This document shows, piece by piece, positions 12,401 through 24,345 of a stretch of 64,000 bases of DNA. This DNA comes from Tamarix chinensis. Taxonomy: Eukaryota > Streptophyta > Magnoliopsida > Caryophyllales > Tamaricaceae. The notes below the pieces were generated by a model. The model was not told the origin of the DNA and did not search any database. It worked only from the letters and a program-made list of their open reading frames with translations. The DNA lies in assembly GCA_030549775.1 (NCBI GenBank), contig CM060175.1:99067470-99131469 (forward strand). The letters are read 5' to 3'. The position numbers were made by a program, and so were the translations under genes. How positions within the stretch are numbered: the first letter of the stretch is position 1; every line of letters begins with the position of its first letter.

Positions 12401-13522
12401 TTATGACTTATTCCTTTCCCAAAGAGCTTGCAGGTAAGTATTTTTGTGAGATATTAGAGTCCTTGGTTGGAATAAAATACTAATTAATAAAGTGAAATAT
12501 ACTTAGAGTTGGGCGAGCATCTTAAGCCTCGGTTAGCCTCAAGTGCTAAAGGCCTTTGGGTTGAAGCGTCTTTTATACCTTCATAGGTAAAAGCACCAAC
12601 CCTATAGAGGTATGTGCACTTAAAAAATTAGATACTTAGATTTGGTGAGGAACTAGTCAATCGTAATGGCTTCCTTGATAGGTGTCTTGGAAGTATGAGT
12701 TATGTGCCTTGGCATTCATGCCATAAATGAGATTTAATCTCTCTCAAGTTTCATTTTATCTTTTGTATGAGATACACACAACTAGATGGTTATGTGGTTT
12801 CATTAAATAGTCTATGTTGGAAGTGAATAGGGTATTTCTAGTTTGATGAGTTACAATTGACTAGGTAGTTGTGTGGCTTTCCTAACTAATTTGTCTTAGA
12901 AGCGAGTTGGAGTTACATTTAATTGTGTGTAATTGTTTTGGTATGAGGCATTATGTGCAATACCCTTGTGTATTAAGATGGGTGTTGGTATTGCATGTTG
13001 GTGCATATGTTTTCTTGAGTTTATGCATTACTCATTGCTATTTCGTGTGAATTGTTAGTTAAGCATCATTTTACATCTTTGTATATTTTAAGATGATTAA
13101 TAACGTTATTTTCTAATGGTTAAGTGTGTTTACTCTATACTTTTCTACTAAACATATTATTTTTTTGTGGTTGTGGCACAAATAATTTAGATATTGCTGG
13201 AGCTTGAGTTGGAATTAGAGAGTAGGGATTCCGGCGTTTTGTTTTTTGTTAGGAAGTTCTCATTTTGGCTCTAGGTAATGTAATTTGACTTTGTAGCTAT
13301 GAATTAAGATTTTATAATGTAGAGAGTTTTATTTTTCAACCTTATATCTTGTTGTTTAATGTTTTTTATACTAGCCTTGCATCTGTCATGGGATAAGTGA
13401 ACAAGTGTACATCTCATCATGATAGACGTGGGTGTAAAATCCCTATTTTTTTATTTTTTTAATTCCTTATTTTACTTTCAAAACAAAAAAAAAATTGAGT
13501 TGATAAAAATGGAGGTGTTACA
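9482..13522 (+). mobile_element. 4.0-kb solo LTR (Ty3-gypsy type), TSD ATAGA
   Basis: It begins TGTAATAATATAATATTTTG and ends GATAAAAATGGAGGTGTTACA, so TG...CA termini are present. It is flanked by perfect 5-bp repeats ATAGA at 9477-9481 and 13523-13527. Removing it rejoins the LINE zf-RVT reading: ...MSKTID before, then HLF..CPFMSAVWR after, which confirms the boundaries. No gag-pol, PBS or PPT lies inside, hence a solo LTR. The A-rich 3' end (AAAACAAAAAAAAAATTGAG) resembles that of the solo LTR at 49936-54345, so both probably belong to one family group, perhaps Tekay-like chromovirus. Confidence 0.88.
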
Positions 13523-13795
13523 ATAGATCATCTATTCATGTAGTGCCCATTTATGTCAGCTGTCTGGAGGTGTATTCAAAGAGCTACAGGTAGGCGTGAT
13601 ATGGTGGTAAACTGGACTGCTAAGGCACATGCATTGGAGGTAAGGTCAAGGCAATCAAGGGGAAAGAAGTTGATACTTACAACTTTGTTTAGGACATTTG
13701 TGGACACTAATTGGCATAAGTGGAATCTAAGGATCTTTTAGGATCACCAATGTGGAGAGAGGAAGCTATTGTATATCATTGTATCCACTATAGCT
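13523..13795 (+). pseudogene. LINE B ORF2 remnant, 3' piece
   Basis: It resumes the LINE of 8046-9476 after the solo LTR, with a 62-codon open stretch. The sequence shows HLF-stop-CPFMSAVWRCI, then GKKLILTTLFRTFVDTNWHKWNLRIF, the C-terminal WxxRNxRIF motif of plant L1 ORF2 proteins, here WHKWNLRIF. An in-frame TAG follows HLFM. 13796-14479 downstream is AT-rich with no recognisable feature. Confidence 0.7.
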
Positions 13796-14479
13796 AGGTG
13801 AATTACCCCTTTTATGATATCTCTTATAAAAATTAATTATCCTACACAATCACTTTTTTTAGAAAGTTTATATCCTAAAAAAATTCTATAAAAAATGATT
13901 TTATACTATAATCACTTTTTATATGTAGTATCAAAAAATAGCTATTTGAATTTTCATTTAAAGTATGGCAGATAGCTAGGTATGTTGGATTGTATTTGTT
14001 AATCCCATGTTTGATGTATTGCTCATTTTTAAAGGAAAATAAAATTGTATAAATAATTAATTTAACAAAAATAAATCAAATTATTTTTCCATGATAGCAA
14101 TTTGAAGCTATTAGTAATCTAAATCAATTTAATTACAAATCAATGTATTTTCCTCTCTTCTTTTCATATAGCTAAACTAAAAATATGTGTACAACAATTG
14201 ATAAAATTTGTGCTACTCCTATTTTTGTCCTTTCCAATATGTTAACATCAAGTTTATGTTTGTTGATTAGCAAATATTGGACTATCTTAATAGTAGTTAA
14301 TAATAAATTAATTATATTAAATGATTACGAATTGTATTAGATGATTTGACTATCAAGAATTTGTACTGAGGTGCTTATTGATATTACCTCTAGTCCTAAG
14401 TTTAATTTGAACTTAATATGTGAGGGATAATATATAAATTGTCTTAAGTAGAAAATCCTTCTAGGGACCTCGACCTTCA

Positions 14480-15090
14480 TGGTATCCTTCATGAATTAAG
14501 TTGCATAACCTATGACCTAGTAGAAAGTTAAAGTTTCCTTCATTAGGGACTGCCCCAATTTCTGACCCATCTATTCTCCTCTCATTCCTAATGCTAACGA
14601 TAGCTTCTTAAATGAAGGCAACACTTTAAAATGGTTTAAAGACAACAAAATTGATTCATAGGTAATCTTTGGAATTACTGAATGGGCCATCTACTTTTAT
14701 CTTTACCCTATATATCATTTGGATTGATAGGAACCATAATACCTTTAATCATACTAGCTATAAATTTCTCAACATCTAACATAATTCAAAATGATTGATC
14801 CTTGAATGGATACAACTTAATGGCAATAAACTCATTCCCAAGAAAAAAGAATTCATCGATATCAAATTGGTCAACCATTGCAGACATAGGAGGACTTATC
14901 CACGAGAACCTAAGGTAACTCATGGCTAGTTCACTCATGTGCTCATGTACCACCATCACACGCATAACTCACTCTTATCTTAGATTACAGGGAAATCTTG
15001 AATATGTCCATTGATGTGTTGGTCAAGCATATATTTCAAGAGGTGAACTAAATAACCAACTTATTAGCAAACTAGACATTTATATGTGAA
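14480..15090 (+). pseudogene. Plant LINE 3' fragment with RNase H-like domain
   Basis: Plus-strand translation gives SDPSILLSFLM, then YIIWIDRNHNTFNHTSYKFL (the IWxxRN motif before the RNase H domain of some plant non-LTR elements). Further on is DIGGLIHENLR, close to the GGLIRD segment of RNase H, and then LILDYREILNMSIDVLV. Stops and shifts are frequent. It may be the 3' part of LINE B or a separate insertion. The remaining stretch to 15540 shows nothing. Confidence 0.45.
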
Positions 15091-15539
15091 TAGATTTTGT
15101 ATTACTAGATGTTTATTTTATATTTCTTTTGAATGTTCTAAATAAGGATGTTGTAGGTTATTATAACCCATGTATTGTTTATAATTTGTTTTTTTTAAAT
15201 TAAATGGTTGTTGCATGCCCAAAAAAAATTCATGGGGTACAATTCATAAATAAGAGTAAATATGAAAATGATTTACAATGTAAATTGAATAACCACAATT
15301 GTTAGCTTAATACATATCTAATTAAGTTATGCCACTTGTTTGGAGTTACAAAATGATATTATCTTAAATAATTACTTATTTTTAAAAAAAATTAGACTAA
15401 ATAATTGCTAAATTGTTGTGTACATCACACTTCAGTTTATATGCACATATATTATATGAATTTAAGACTTATATTTTTGGAACCTATCTATACCAAGAAT
15501 TGTGACCCGTCAAAATCCATCAACTTTTTGGTTTGTTTC

Positions 15540-15913
15540 TAAATAAATATATATAAACACTATCATCCATACAAAAATTAGGTAAATCTAGAAATTGATC
15601 ATGAAATTCTAACTTTACTCCTCTAAGGAATTGAATTAGAGGATGATTGAAATGATATCAAAGATTTTTCGTGACTTTGGGGTGTAGTAGTACTTTTGAT
15701 TTGGCAATCTTAGCCATTAAAACTGTTATAAGCATTGGGGGTTACGATAGAATTAGAATCCCACAAATATCCAATGGATGATGTACAACAGAATCTAATG
15801 CCAATTTTGCTGGTGTTTCTTCTTGGTCTCCTAATTTTAACTACATTTGCTAAAGGATCAACCAAGCTAGCTTCACATCAAAGTACACACCCAACTATTT
15901 TTATTATATTTGG
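15540..15913 (-). pseudogene. Decayed copy of the basic-protein gene at 3999-4493
   Basis: The plus strand here aligns by eye with 4010-4420. Landmarks are the shared ACTATCATCCATA, the GGAATTGAATTAG versus GGGACCGAGTC segment, and CACATCAAAGTACACACCCAAC versus GAGCACACGTCCAAC. The reading frame is destroyed. The copy ends exactly where the Athila-type LTR begins (15914), so the N-terminal part was displaced or lost on insertion. Confidence 0.6.
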
Positions 15914-17115
15914 TGTAGCCGTAGCCGACACGTAATTTAAAACCTCTTATAATTAATTGTATTTTTAGTAAATAAGGATATTATTCTATTCCGGAGATTA
16001 AGATGGCTCATCTCTATTTAACTATATCACAAATAATGAAAATAAATTAATAAATAAAAACTTTAAATTACACACAAATAAATAATAGGAACAACACAAT
16101 AAATAATAAGATTAACACAAATAATCTCCACCCACTTTATCTTGATTTTATGATCTTATTTTTGTTATATTTCAAAGATATGATCATCATTAACTAGTTG
16201 AATGCTCCTAAGACTCTAAACACACCAAAAAACTCAATAAAAAATTGCATTTTTTCAATTTTTTTAACAATTTTTTTAACATGCCACCACATGAAAACAC
16301 TCACACCCTCACACTTAAATCACACATTGTACTCAATGTGTAAATAGCTAAAGGAACATGTAATTTTAAGTATGGAGAGACAAAATGAATGAATAAAGGC
16401 TAGAAATATCCCTTATCACATTGGGATGCCTCCCAAGTAGCGCTTGTTTTTACATCTTCAGCCTCACATGATCTTAGTTTACTCAGTGAAGGTGGGTGCG
16501 CCCACTTGGGAACTACTTCACCAAATCCCTCCTTATGTTGAACATCTATATCTTTCAAGGTAGAAAAAGACAAAGTATTAGTTTTGATATAAGATTTGAT
16601 CCAATAAGAACGCAACTTACTTATCATGAGATTTAGGCTTGTGTGTAAAGAGATAATATTTTACCTGATGTCAATGTATGGTGGGATCTCTCTATCAAAG
16701 GAGGAACATATTGTCCCATCTCAAAGTCTTAGCACATATTTCCAACATAACCTCTCCTTTGGATCATTCCACTTCTTATTAGATGTATCCAGGCTGATTT
16801 GATCACTCTCTTCAATCTTAAACCCACATAACCTACTAAAAGAGTGAAAATAAGGAGTAGGGTTATCATAAATAAAATCAAAGTGGTTCAAAGGCTTACC
16901 TCATGTTTCATACCCATCTCAACGCAAAATTGAGGAATAAATATCCAAATATGGTCTATGGTAGATGAAAGTGATAGTATTGCCATCTGTATGCTTCTTT
17001 TTGTTCACTTGGTCCTTATTTTGATGAGATTATTCTTCCATTTTTACAAGCATTTCTTCCACCTGATCATGCTTTTCAATATGCTCAACAGAAACCGCCT
17101 CAACTAGCTCATCCT

Positions 17116-17615
17116 TAGGGATGAAAATTTTTTCCGTGGGTTTGAGGCCCCATTCCGAATTTTTCACTCAGGTTCGGGTTTGAGGAAAGATTTTAGGAAT
17201 CGGGTTCAGGTTCGAGGATTCTTGTCAATGATTTTTTTGGGGACAAGGCGGGGATAGGTTTGGGGTCCCCATCCCCAAACCCACCTAAAATTATTTTTTA
17301 TATATTTTTATATTATATATATATATATATATAATTTTTTATATATAGAATATAAATTAAAATATAATGTAAGAAAATAAGATCGGGTATTGGGGATAGA
17401 GTCAGGTTTTAGATATCTAGTTGGGTTTTAAGGTTGGAGATGAGAAATTATTTAGGGATCAGGTCGAATATGGGGATTTGATCCCGACGGAAATTGGGTT
17501 AGGGATTCTTCAACAAAAAAATTAAAATCGAGGTAGATTAAGGGATAATTTTGTTTATCGAGTTCAAGGATGGGGATGGAGTCCCCTTCTCCAACCTACC
17601 CCATTACCATCCCTA
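17116..17615. mobile_element. 500-bp MITE, hAT-type (TIR TAGGGATG, TSD CTCATCCT)
   Basis: The termini TAGGGATGAAAAT and ATTACCATCCCTA are inverted repeats flanked by perfect 8-bp duplications CTCATCCT (17108-17115 and 17616-17623). The interior is palindromic, rich in GGGTTTGAGG/CCCCAAACCC words around a TA-rich centre. It shares its TIR start with the MITE at 6472-6951 but differs inside. It sits within the Athila-type element, so it inserted later. Confidence 0.85.
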
Positions 17616-17686
17616 CTCATCCTCACATATGGACATAGCATCATCATATTCATAACTCCTATTTGAATTTGAAGCTGAAGTACTAG

Positions 17687-17780
17687 AAAGCTCTTTTTGT
17701 GCTTGTAATTATTTGCACCTCTAACACTAACATAAAGCTCTTTTTGTGCTTGTAATTATTTGCACCTCTAACACTAACAT
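17687..17780. repeat. Perfect 47-bp tandem duplication
   Basis: Two identical adjacent 47-bp units begin AAAGCTCTTTTTGTGCTTGT at 17687 and 17734. Their identity, in a region where other repeats are strongly diverged, points to a recent slippage or repair event. Confidence 0.9.
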
Positions 17781-18454
17781 CCTTTCATTTTGTTTGATTT
17801 GACTTTACATAAGTTGGTCTTTTCAATTTATCAATGCTTCAAAAAGCTTGTCCATTTTTTCTGAACTTGAGGGTTCTGAAGCTGAAAAAGATTCTTATTG
17901 AGGATATTGATAATATTTTGAAGCTTCATATGATCATTCATCTCTCATCCAAAGTTGGAATGATGCCTCATTTCCAAATAGTATGCACTTGTGTAGGGTC
18001 CACGTCCTTGGAAACCATTAAAAGCTTGAGCACTGGGTTGTGTCCATCCTCCTCCTCTTATAGCTTGTGAATGGTGAGCATATGGATTTCCTTGTGTGTG
18101 ACACACTTTGCTTGTATTAATTATTCCAGTAGCTGTGGCAATCTCATTTACTCTAACATGAGTGTTCATGCAAAGTTTTCAATAACCCAAGCATCCTTTT
18201 ATAGCAACCTCAAGGACACAAACACTTCAAAAAAGAAGGTTAAAATTGAAACAAAACAAATTCTAAGAAAAAATACTAAAAAAAATAAATAAAATAAAAA
18301 ACACACACACTTACCACTAAAAATCCTATTAATTGAGATACTAGAGTGCCTACAAGCACTATCACCTCTAAATAAAAGGATGACACGACACACAAAGCAC
18401 ACTAAAAATAAAAACACACTAAAATCACTAGCAAAACAAAGGTGAAGTTACCAA

Positions 18455-18472
18455 TCCCCAGCAACGGTGCCA
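18455..18472 (-). promoter_or_regulatory. Retroelement primer-binding site (tRNA-Asp type)
   Basis: On the minus strand the site reads TGGCACCGTTGCTGGGGA, compared with the expected TGGCGCCGTTGCCGGGGA. Both differences are transitions, as expected from methylated-C decay. It lies 8 bp inside the LTR end at 18481. Confidence 0.75.
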
Positions 18473-19146
18473 AAAATTGGTGTGGCCATAGTTGGTACGC
18501 AATTGAAACCCTCTTATATTCAATTGTATTATTGGTCAATAAGAGTATCATGCTATACCGGAGATTGAGATGGCTCACCTCTATTTAACTAGCTCACAAA
18601 TAATAAAAATAAGTTAATAATTAAAAACTCTAAATCACACACAAATAAATAATAAGAACAGCACAATAATGGGGGTTAAAAAATAGAAAGTGATAAAAAT
18701 AATAAATAAAAGAAATTAGTAAACATAATAGATAAATGCAAATATGATAAACATACTAGGGAAATCGAAATCTACAACTAGATTAGGTCAAAATATAATA
18801 ATAATTTCTAATTCATCTTTTAATTATGAGAAATAGACTAACCAAGTTGTAAGCCAAAAGCATGTCTATACACATTATATTACTTCCTTAAAATAATTAA
18901 TACGACAAAGCGCTAATATTAAATCCTATAAAATACTAGTAGTATAGCAGCAACAAGTGGCTCTTATATTTAACTAGATTTAATGCATTAATCACAAGTG
19001 AAAGGATGTCAATCTAAGTACCCATACTAGTATAATAAGCATGTCTAGTTATATTTCTTTCTTTTTATCAACACGTATATAAACATTCCACTACTCCAGT
19101 TAGAATCACAAAACTATTAGGTAAATTGTTATCTAATTTAGCTGCA

Positions 19147-19183
<37 letters not shown>

Positions 19184-20339
19184 TTCTAGCATATTTATAT
19201 GGTCATCTAGTAAACATATAATCCCTACATACTATCATTATCAGAAAACCAGAGTAAGGCATGCACTATATAAGTCATAGTTAACATAATCACATATATA
19301 AAATATAGCAATTAAAATAGAGTCAAAGAATACTCTCATGAAACAAAGAAAAATAATATTATATCTCAAATCATAATCTAGGGTTTCAATTTATTCCCTA
19401 ATAATAAATAATTATCCAGTTATAATAATCAAGTTAATTGCACAAAAATATATATCAAAAATAGAGAAAGAAACAACTAAAATTAATTATGGATGAAAGT
19501 TAAATAATTTATTTAGATGAAAAATTAATTGATTTTATCTCAAATAAATTTTCTGGTCTTTTTTCTCTTTCCTTTTCTCTCTCAATCTGCATGGGTTTTC
19601 ATGCTACCTCTTTCCTTTTTGTCTTTTCTTCTCTAACGATACCAGCTATAACCTACCTCTTTTTACTCTTCCCTCTCTCCTAACTAGCTTCTCCCGCTAC
19701 TTGACTTTTCTTCCTTTCATGTGATCATCTTTCCTCTATGACAGATTGTTGTTTTTCCTGTGTCTACACTAATTTTTCTTCATCTTCTTTTTCTATTCTT
19801 TTTCTTCTAGATTCATCGGTCCTACTTGCCGCCTCTTTTTTTTTCTTCTTCTTCTTCTTTTGGTGGATGTGTGCTACTACCTTTTGCCATCTACCTCTCT
19901 CTATCTTTTTTTCTCCTTCTCTTCTTCTATTATGTTTTGCTCTGCCCTCTTTTTGTGTGCCTACCTGTCTCTTCTCTCCTTGTTCGTTGCCTCCACTCGT
20001 CGGCTTCTCCCCCTCTCTCCTTTTATACTTTTCTTCGCCGCCCCCTATTATACCAGGCCTGCTGGCTCTTTTGGGCCTTTGGTCCAAAGGATCCTAACTC
20101 TTTTTTTTAACTAGAAAATAACATTAGAAAAATTAATAAATAATATTATACTTTAAATTCATTTATTTTACATCATTTTATATTAAATAATAAAATGTAT
20201 AAGACTATTATTACTTAAGCATAAAATTATAATTATTCTTATATATTACTCAAATAAAAGATCAAAAACTAAGATTAAAAGGGTAAAAAATATGTTAAAA
20301 TATGAACTCATCAATATTATAGTTTCTTAATGATTTGCT

Positions 20340-21830
20340 ACATGGGTTGGGCAATGTGAGTTATGCATGGAACACAAGGGGTTTATGTGAAGGAGTTGAT
20401 AATACATGGGTGATTGGGTGGTAGTGATGGCTCCAATGAGGAGAAGTGTCAATGTTAATTGGTTTTATGGATAAGGGGAAAGAAAGAAAGGGAAGAGGAA
20501 AAGCCTCAGTGGTAGCAGGCGATGATGGATGAAAGAAGCGGTGTAATAGATATGTTGGAGATGGCTACTGAGCGGGATATTGGTAGAGTAAGGAGGGGGA
20601 TTGCGTGAGGGTTATATGCGGCATGGAAAGGGTTATATGGGGTGGTGACGCTGCATGGGGTTTCTAGCATAAGGAAGGGGATGAGGGTGGTTGATTGTTG
20701 GCACAAACTATTGGCAATGAGGGATAGCGATGAGGTAAATGATGCAAAGGGTTTAGAAACCAAAGAGGAGGGTGAGCTAGGTAGAAGAAAGGGGTGGAAA
20801 TGGTTACACAAGAGCTCAAATACTAGGGGTGATAGGAGTTGAAGGTTGAAAAATAAAAGAGGGATAGAATGGTGGAGTTGGGTGATTGGTGGTGGTGTGG
20901 AAACTACGTAGGAGCCTTGCATTAGAGATGGTTGAGTTGCACGTAAGCTTAACGTAGTAGGGTAGGGGAAGCATTGAGGTTGTACATAGCGTGGGGTTGG
21001 ATGCATAAGAGGATCACACAATATGGTTACGTTCTTGTATATTGGTGGATGTAAAAGAAAGGAAGACATAGAATAAGGTAGGGATGTAAATGTGAGGTGA
21101 GGCTATAAGGTGGTGATGCCTTGACAAGGATGGATGGTGATGGGTGTTGGGAATAAAAATCCAAAAATAGGAGGGGTGAAGAGAAGAGTGTTTGGTTGTG
21201 ATATGAGATGAGGGCTACCAATTAAGGAAACCAAAAACTGATGGTAAAAGGAAGAATAAAGACAAGTGATGATTATGAAGGGGAAAGTGCTACATGAGAG
21301 GGTGGTGTTTAGGATTGATGGTGTGCTGGAAAAAAAAAACTAAACTAGAAGAAAGGATTTATACCTAGATCAAACATAAGAGGAGAATGAGGGAGGGGTA
21401 TTTATGTAGCAAGTGGTGGTGTGAAAGAAAAATAGGAATGGATGGGGAAAAGAGTTGTTGAGATTAATTGAGTGTGCAGAAGGTAGCGTGAGGGAGAAGG
21501 GTAGGGTTGATTGTTAAAAGGGAGGTGGATTGTTATTATAGGATTAGTTTGTTTTAGGTTTAGTTTTATTAGGTTAGGGTATTCGATTAGAAAATCAAAC
21601 CAGAAAATATAATAGGTTAAGGGTGAGGGTTAAAGAAAAAGGAAGAAAAGTGATTAGGATAATGTATTTAAGAATTAGTTTGGGCTATGAATCAAAGGTT
21701 ATTAAAAATAATTAAGCCAAGATTTTAAGGTTAGGTTTTGAATAAAAGGCCAAACACCTGAAAACAAAGGTTAATTTTTATTATTATTATGCTACATTAA
21801 TTTAGTCCTTAATTGGAAAAAAAACGTCAT
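20340..21830 (-). other. Purine-rich stretch, probable LTR promoter/leader of an antisense retroelement
   Basis: The plus strand is G/A-rich. Read on the minus strand it is a C/T-rich leader preceded by a TATA-like CATAAATACCCC at 21401-21412. This composition also occurs in the LTRs at 49936-54345 and 56510-61585. A long open frame here (20506-21069, minus) is Pro/Ser/Leu-rich with no domain and I do not call it a gene. The LTR edges are not resolved. Confidence 0.35.
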
Positions 21831-21837
21831 TTTATAA

Positions 21838-23940
21838 TGCAAGAAGGCATTGTGTTCGGACACAAGGTGTCCTTTATAGGACTACAGGTAGATAAGGACA
21901 AGGTAGAAGTTGTTGAGAAATGACCTCAACCCACTTGTGTGAAGGGTGTGAGGATATTTTTAAGGCATGTTAGGTTTTACAATCGACTCATTAAGGAATT
22001 TTCAAAAATATCCGAGCCTCTTTGCATGTTGTTAGAGCAAGATAGACAATTTAACTTGAATGAACATGTAGGGTGGCATCTGGACAAATTAAGAAAGTCC
22101 TTATTAGTGCCTCGATGATAGTTGGCTCATATTAGAGTTAGACCTTTGAGCTAATGCATGATGCAATTGACTTTAGTGGGATGGAAGAGATATAAACTAT
22201 TCTATAGTATTTACTATGTTAGTAAGATCCTAAATGAGGCTTGATTGAATTATATAGTAATTGAGAAGGAATTTGTAGCATTTGTTTTTACCTTTGACAA
22301 ATTTAGGTGTTATATCTTGTGTTTATTAATCATGCAACAATAAGATATTTACTTGCTAAAAAATTATGCAATGCTAAGATTAATAAGATGGGTCTGGCTG
22401 AATTAAGAATTCAATTTGGAGATTAAAGATAAAAGGGCATGAATAATCAAGTGGTTGACCACTTATCAAGGCTAGAAAGGCATCCAGTAGAGGATGATAA
22501 CCTATGTATTGAAAAGAGGTTTTTAGATGAATAACTTTTGACGTGGTAGTAGGGGAAAGAACCTTGGTGTGTAGATTTGGCAAAGTACTTAGCCTACAGT
22601 GTTCTTATACCTATTCTCAAGAAATAACAACTCTCCATAAAGTAAATTTGTATTGCATGAACCCTTCCTATTGTGGTAATGTAATAATGGATTGATCATG
22701 AGGTGTGTTATTGAAGAGGAGGCTAATGACATCTTAATTGTTTATCATGTTACGCCTTATGGAGGAAAATTTAGGGAATTCTGCACCGCAACAAAAGGTT
22801 CTCCAGAGTTGCTATTATTAGTGATCCTTATTTAAGGATGCTAGGGAAGTAGTCTAGATTTGTCATAATTGTCAAAGGGCAAGAAACATCCCCCTAAGGA
22901 ATGAGATGCGTCAAGAAAATGTAATGGAATTAGAGGTATTTGATGTATGGGGAATGGACTTCATAAGACATTTCCCACCTTTCTTTGGAAACAAATACAT
23001 ATTAGTAGTAGTGGATTATGTATCTAAGCAGATTGAAGCAGCTACCCTACCAACTAATGATGCCAAGAAGTCCTAAGATTCCTTCATAAAAATATTTTCA
23101 CAATATTTATAACTCCCAAGGAAATAAAAAGTGATGAAGAAATACAATTCCATAATAATCTATTTAAGCAACTTATGGGAAGGTTGTTATAGCATACCAC
23201 CCGCAAACAAGTGGCATGTTAAGTTTTCCAATAGGGAAATCAAAATAATTCTAGAAAAGGTAGTGAACCTTGGTAGGAAATACTAGTCAACTTGCCTAGA
23301 TGACGCATTATGGATGTACCATACAACATATAAGACACCTTTAGAGTTGTCACCCTATACGATTGTGTCACCCTAAAGGATTGTGTATGAGAAGGCTTGT
23401 CATCTTCCAATTAAACTTCAACATAAGTCCTATTAGATGATAAAGGATGTTAACATAAACTATGTCACAATAGAGAAATAAATCAAATGGAAATGAATAA
23501 GCTAGATGAGTTAAGACATTTAGCAGGCAATAATATATGACTCTATAACGAAAAGACCTATAAATAGCATCATCAAAGGATCCAAACCTAGGTGATACAC
23601 ACCCTGGACAACCCATCCTCCTCTACAACTCAAGGTGAAGATTGTTCTTAGGGAAACTCAAGTCACAATGGTATGGTCTATATGAATTTTGAAGGTCTAG
23701 CCTTATAGAGATGTGTAATTAAGAAATGGAGAAACTAAGACAAGTTTTAAAGTTAATGGTCATCAAGGGAAGCCTTGTTGAAGGGAAACATATAAGAAAG
23801 ATGTTTTAAACATAACCTTGCAAGATGATTCCACCCTACTAGATGATTGACCCTATAGGACCGTCTCGCTAACAATGTTAAACCAAGCAGTCTTTGGAGG
23901 CAACTTAAGGAGTCTTCTTCAATATTTTTTCTATCTTTCA
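21838..23940 (+). pseudogene. Athila-like Ty3-gypsy pol remnant (RT end, RNase H, integrase)
   Basis: Plus-strand order and sequence: RT end EGIVFGHKVSFIGLQVDKDK; SVKGVR-type CVKGVRIFLRHVRFYNRLIKEF; RNase H YYVSKILNEA and EKEFVAFVFTFDKF; the AxQVADHLSRLE equivalent near 22440-22480. Integrase follows with RRCVIEEEANDILIVYH, VCHNCQRARN, DVWGMDFIRHFPPFFGNKYI, DYVSKQIEAATLPTNDAK (near 22950-23065), REIKIILEK and LDDALWMYHTTYKTP. The tail is KLMVIKG...MLNQAVFGGNL near 23760-23900. Many stops and indels show long decay. The gag-to-RT part and LTRs are not attached. Confidence 0.85.
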
Positions 23941-24345
23941 TGAGCTTTTTAATTTTTAATTTTTTTCTTTTTTTTTATGAATTATCATAATCATTTTATC
24001 TTTGTAACAAATTCCTACTATATATCTTTTCTCCTTATAGCAAATCCTAACATTTGATATTCTCTTATAAGAGATGATTTATAACATCAAGGAATTTATA
24101 AGAGCCACATGGATGGAAATAACAAGGTGAAGGAATGCTATAGGATTGTGTGCATGGGAGGACTAATGTATTTGAAATCCTGCCTATTTTCTAGGTTGCT
24201 AGTCATCATTGCACCCCTTCCCCAAATGAATGAATGGCCCTTCCCTCCCCCCCTCTTGATTGACACAATCTCCTAACTTGCCAATGCTCTTAATTCCCTT
24301 GCCTTTTGTTCCTCCTCTTTAAAACTCAAACTCATCATCCTGCCT

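Larger units (their letters stand above)
15914..20110 (-). mobile_element. Non-autonomous Athila-type LTR element, minus strand
   Basis: Direct repeats start TGTAGCCGTAGCCGACACG (15914) and TGTGGCCATAGTTGGTACGC (18481). They match for about 190 bp (CCGGAGATTRAGATGGCTCA...CACACAAATAAATAATAR), and then the left copy stops matching near 16110. Next to the right copy, 18455-18472 reads TCCCCAGCAACGGTGCCA, the reverse complement of an Athila-type tRNA-Asp primer site with two changes. The right copy is therefore the 5' LTR of a minus-strand element and the left one a truncated 3' LTR. The interior has only weak gag-like sequence on the minus strand (17945-18169) and the phrase TTGGGATGCCTCCCAAGTAGC common in such elements. 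The right boundary is uncertain (20.1-20.35 kb). Confidence 0.65.

Noticed and set aside
19738..20110. Hydrophobic ORFs on the plus strand and a Lys/Arg/Glu-rich ORF on the minus strand
   Set aside because: A CT-rich tract in the Athila-type LTR opens several frames at once. No family match or gene signals.
20506..21069. 187-codon minus-strand ORF
   Set aside because: Low-complexity Pro/Ser/Thr/Leu translation of a purine-rich LTR-like stretch. Nothing recognisable.
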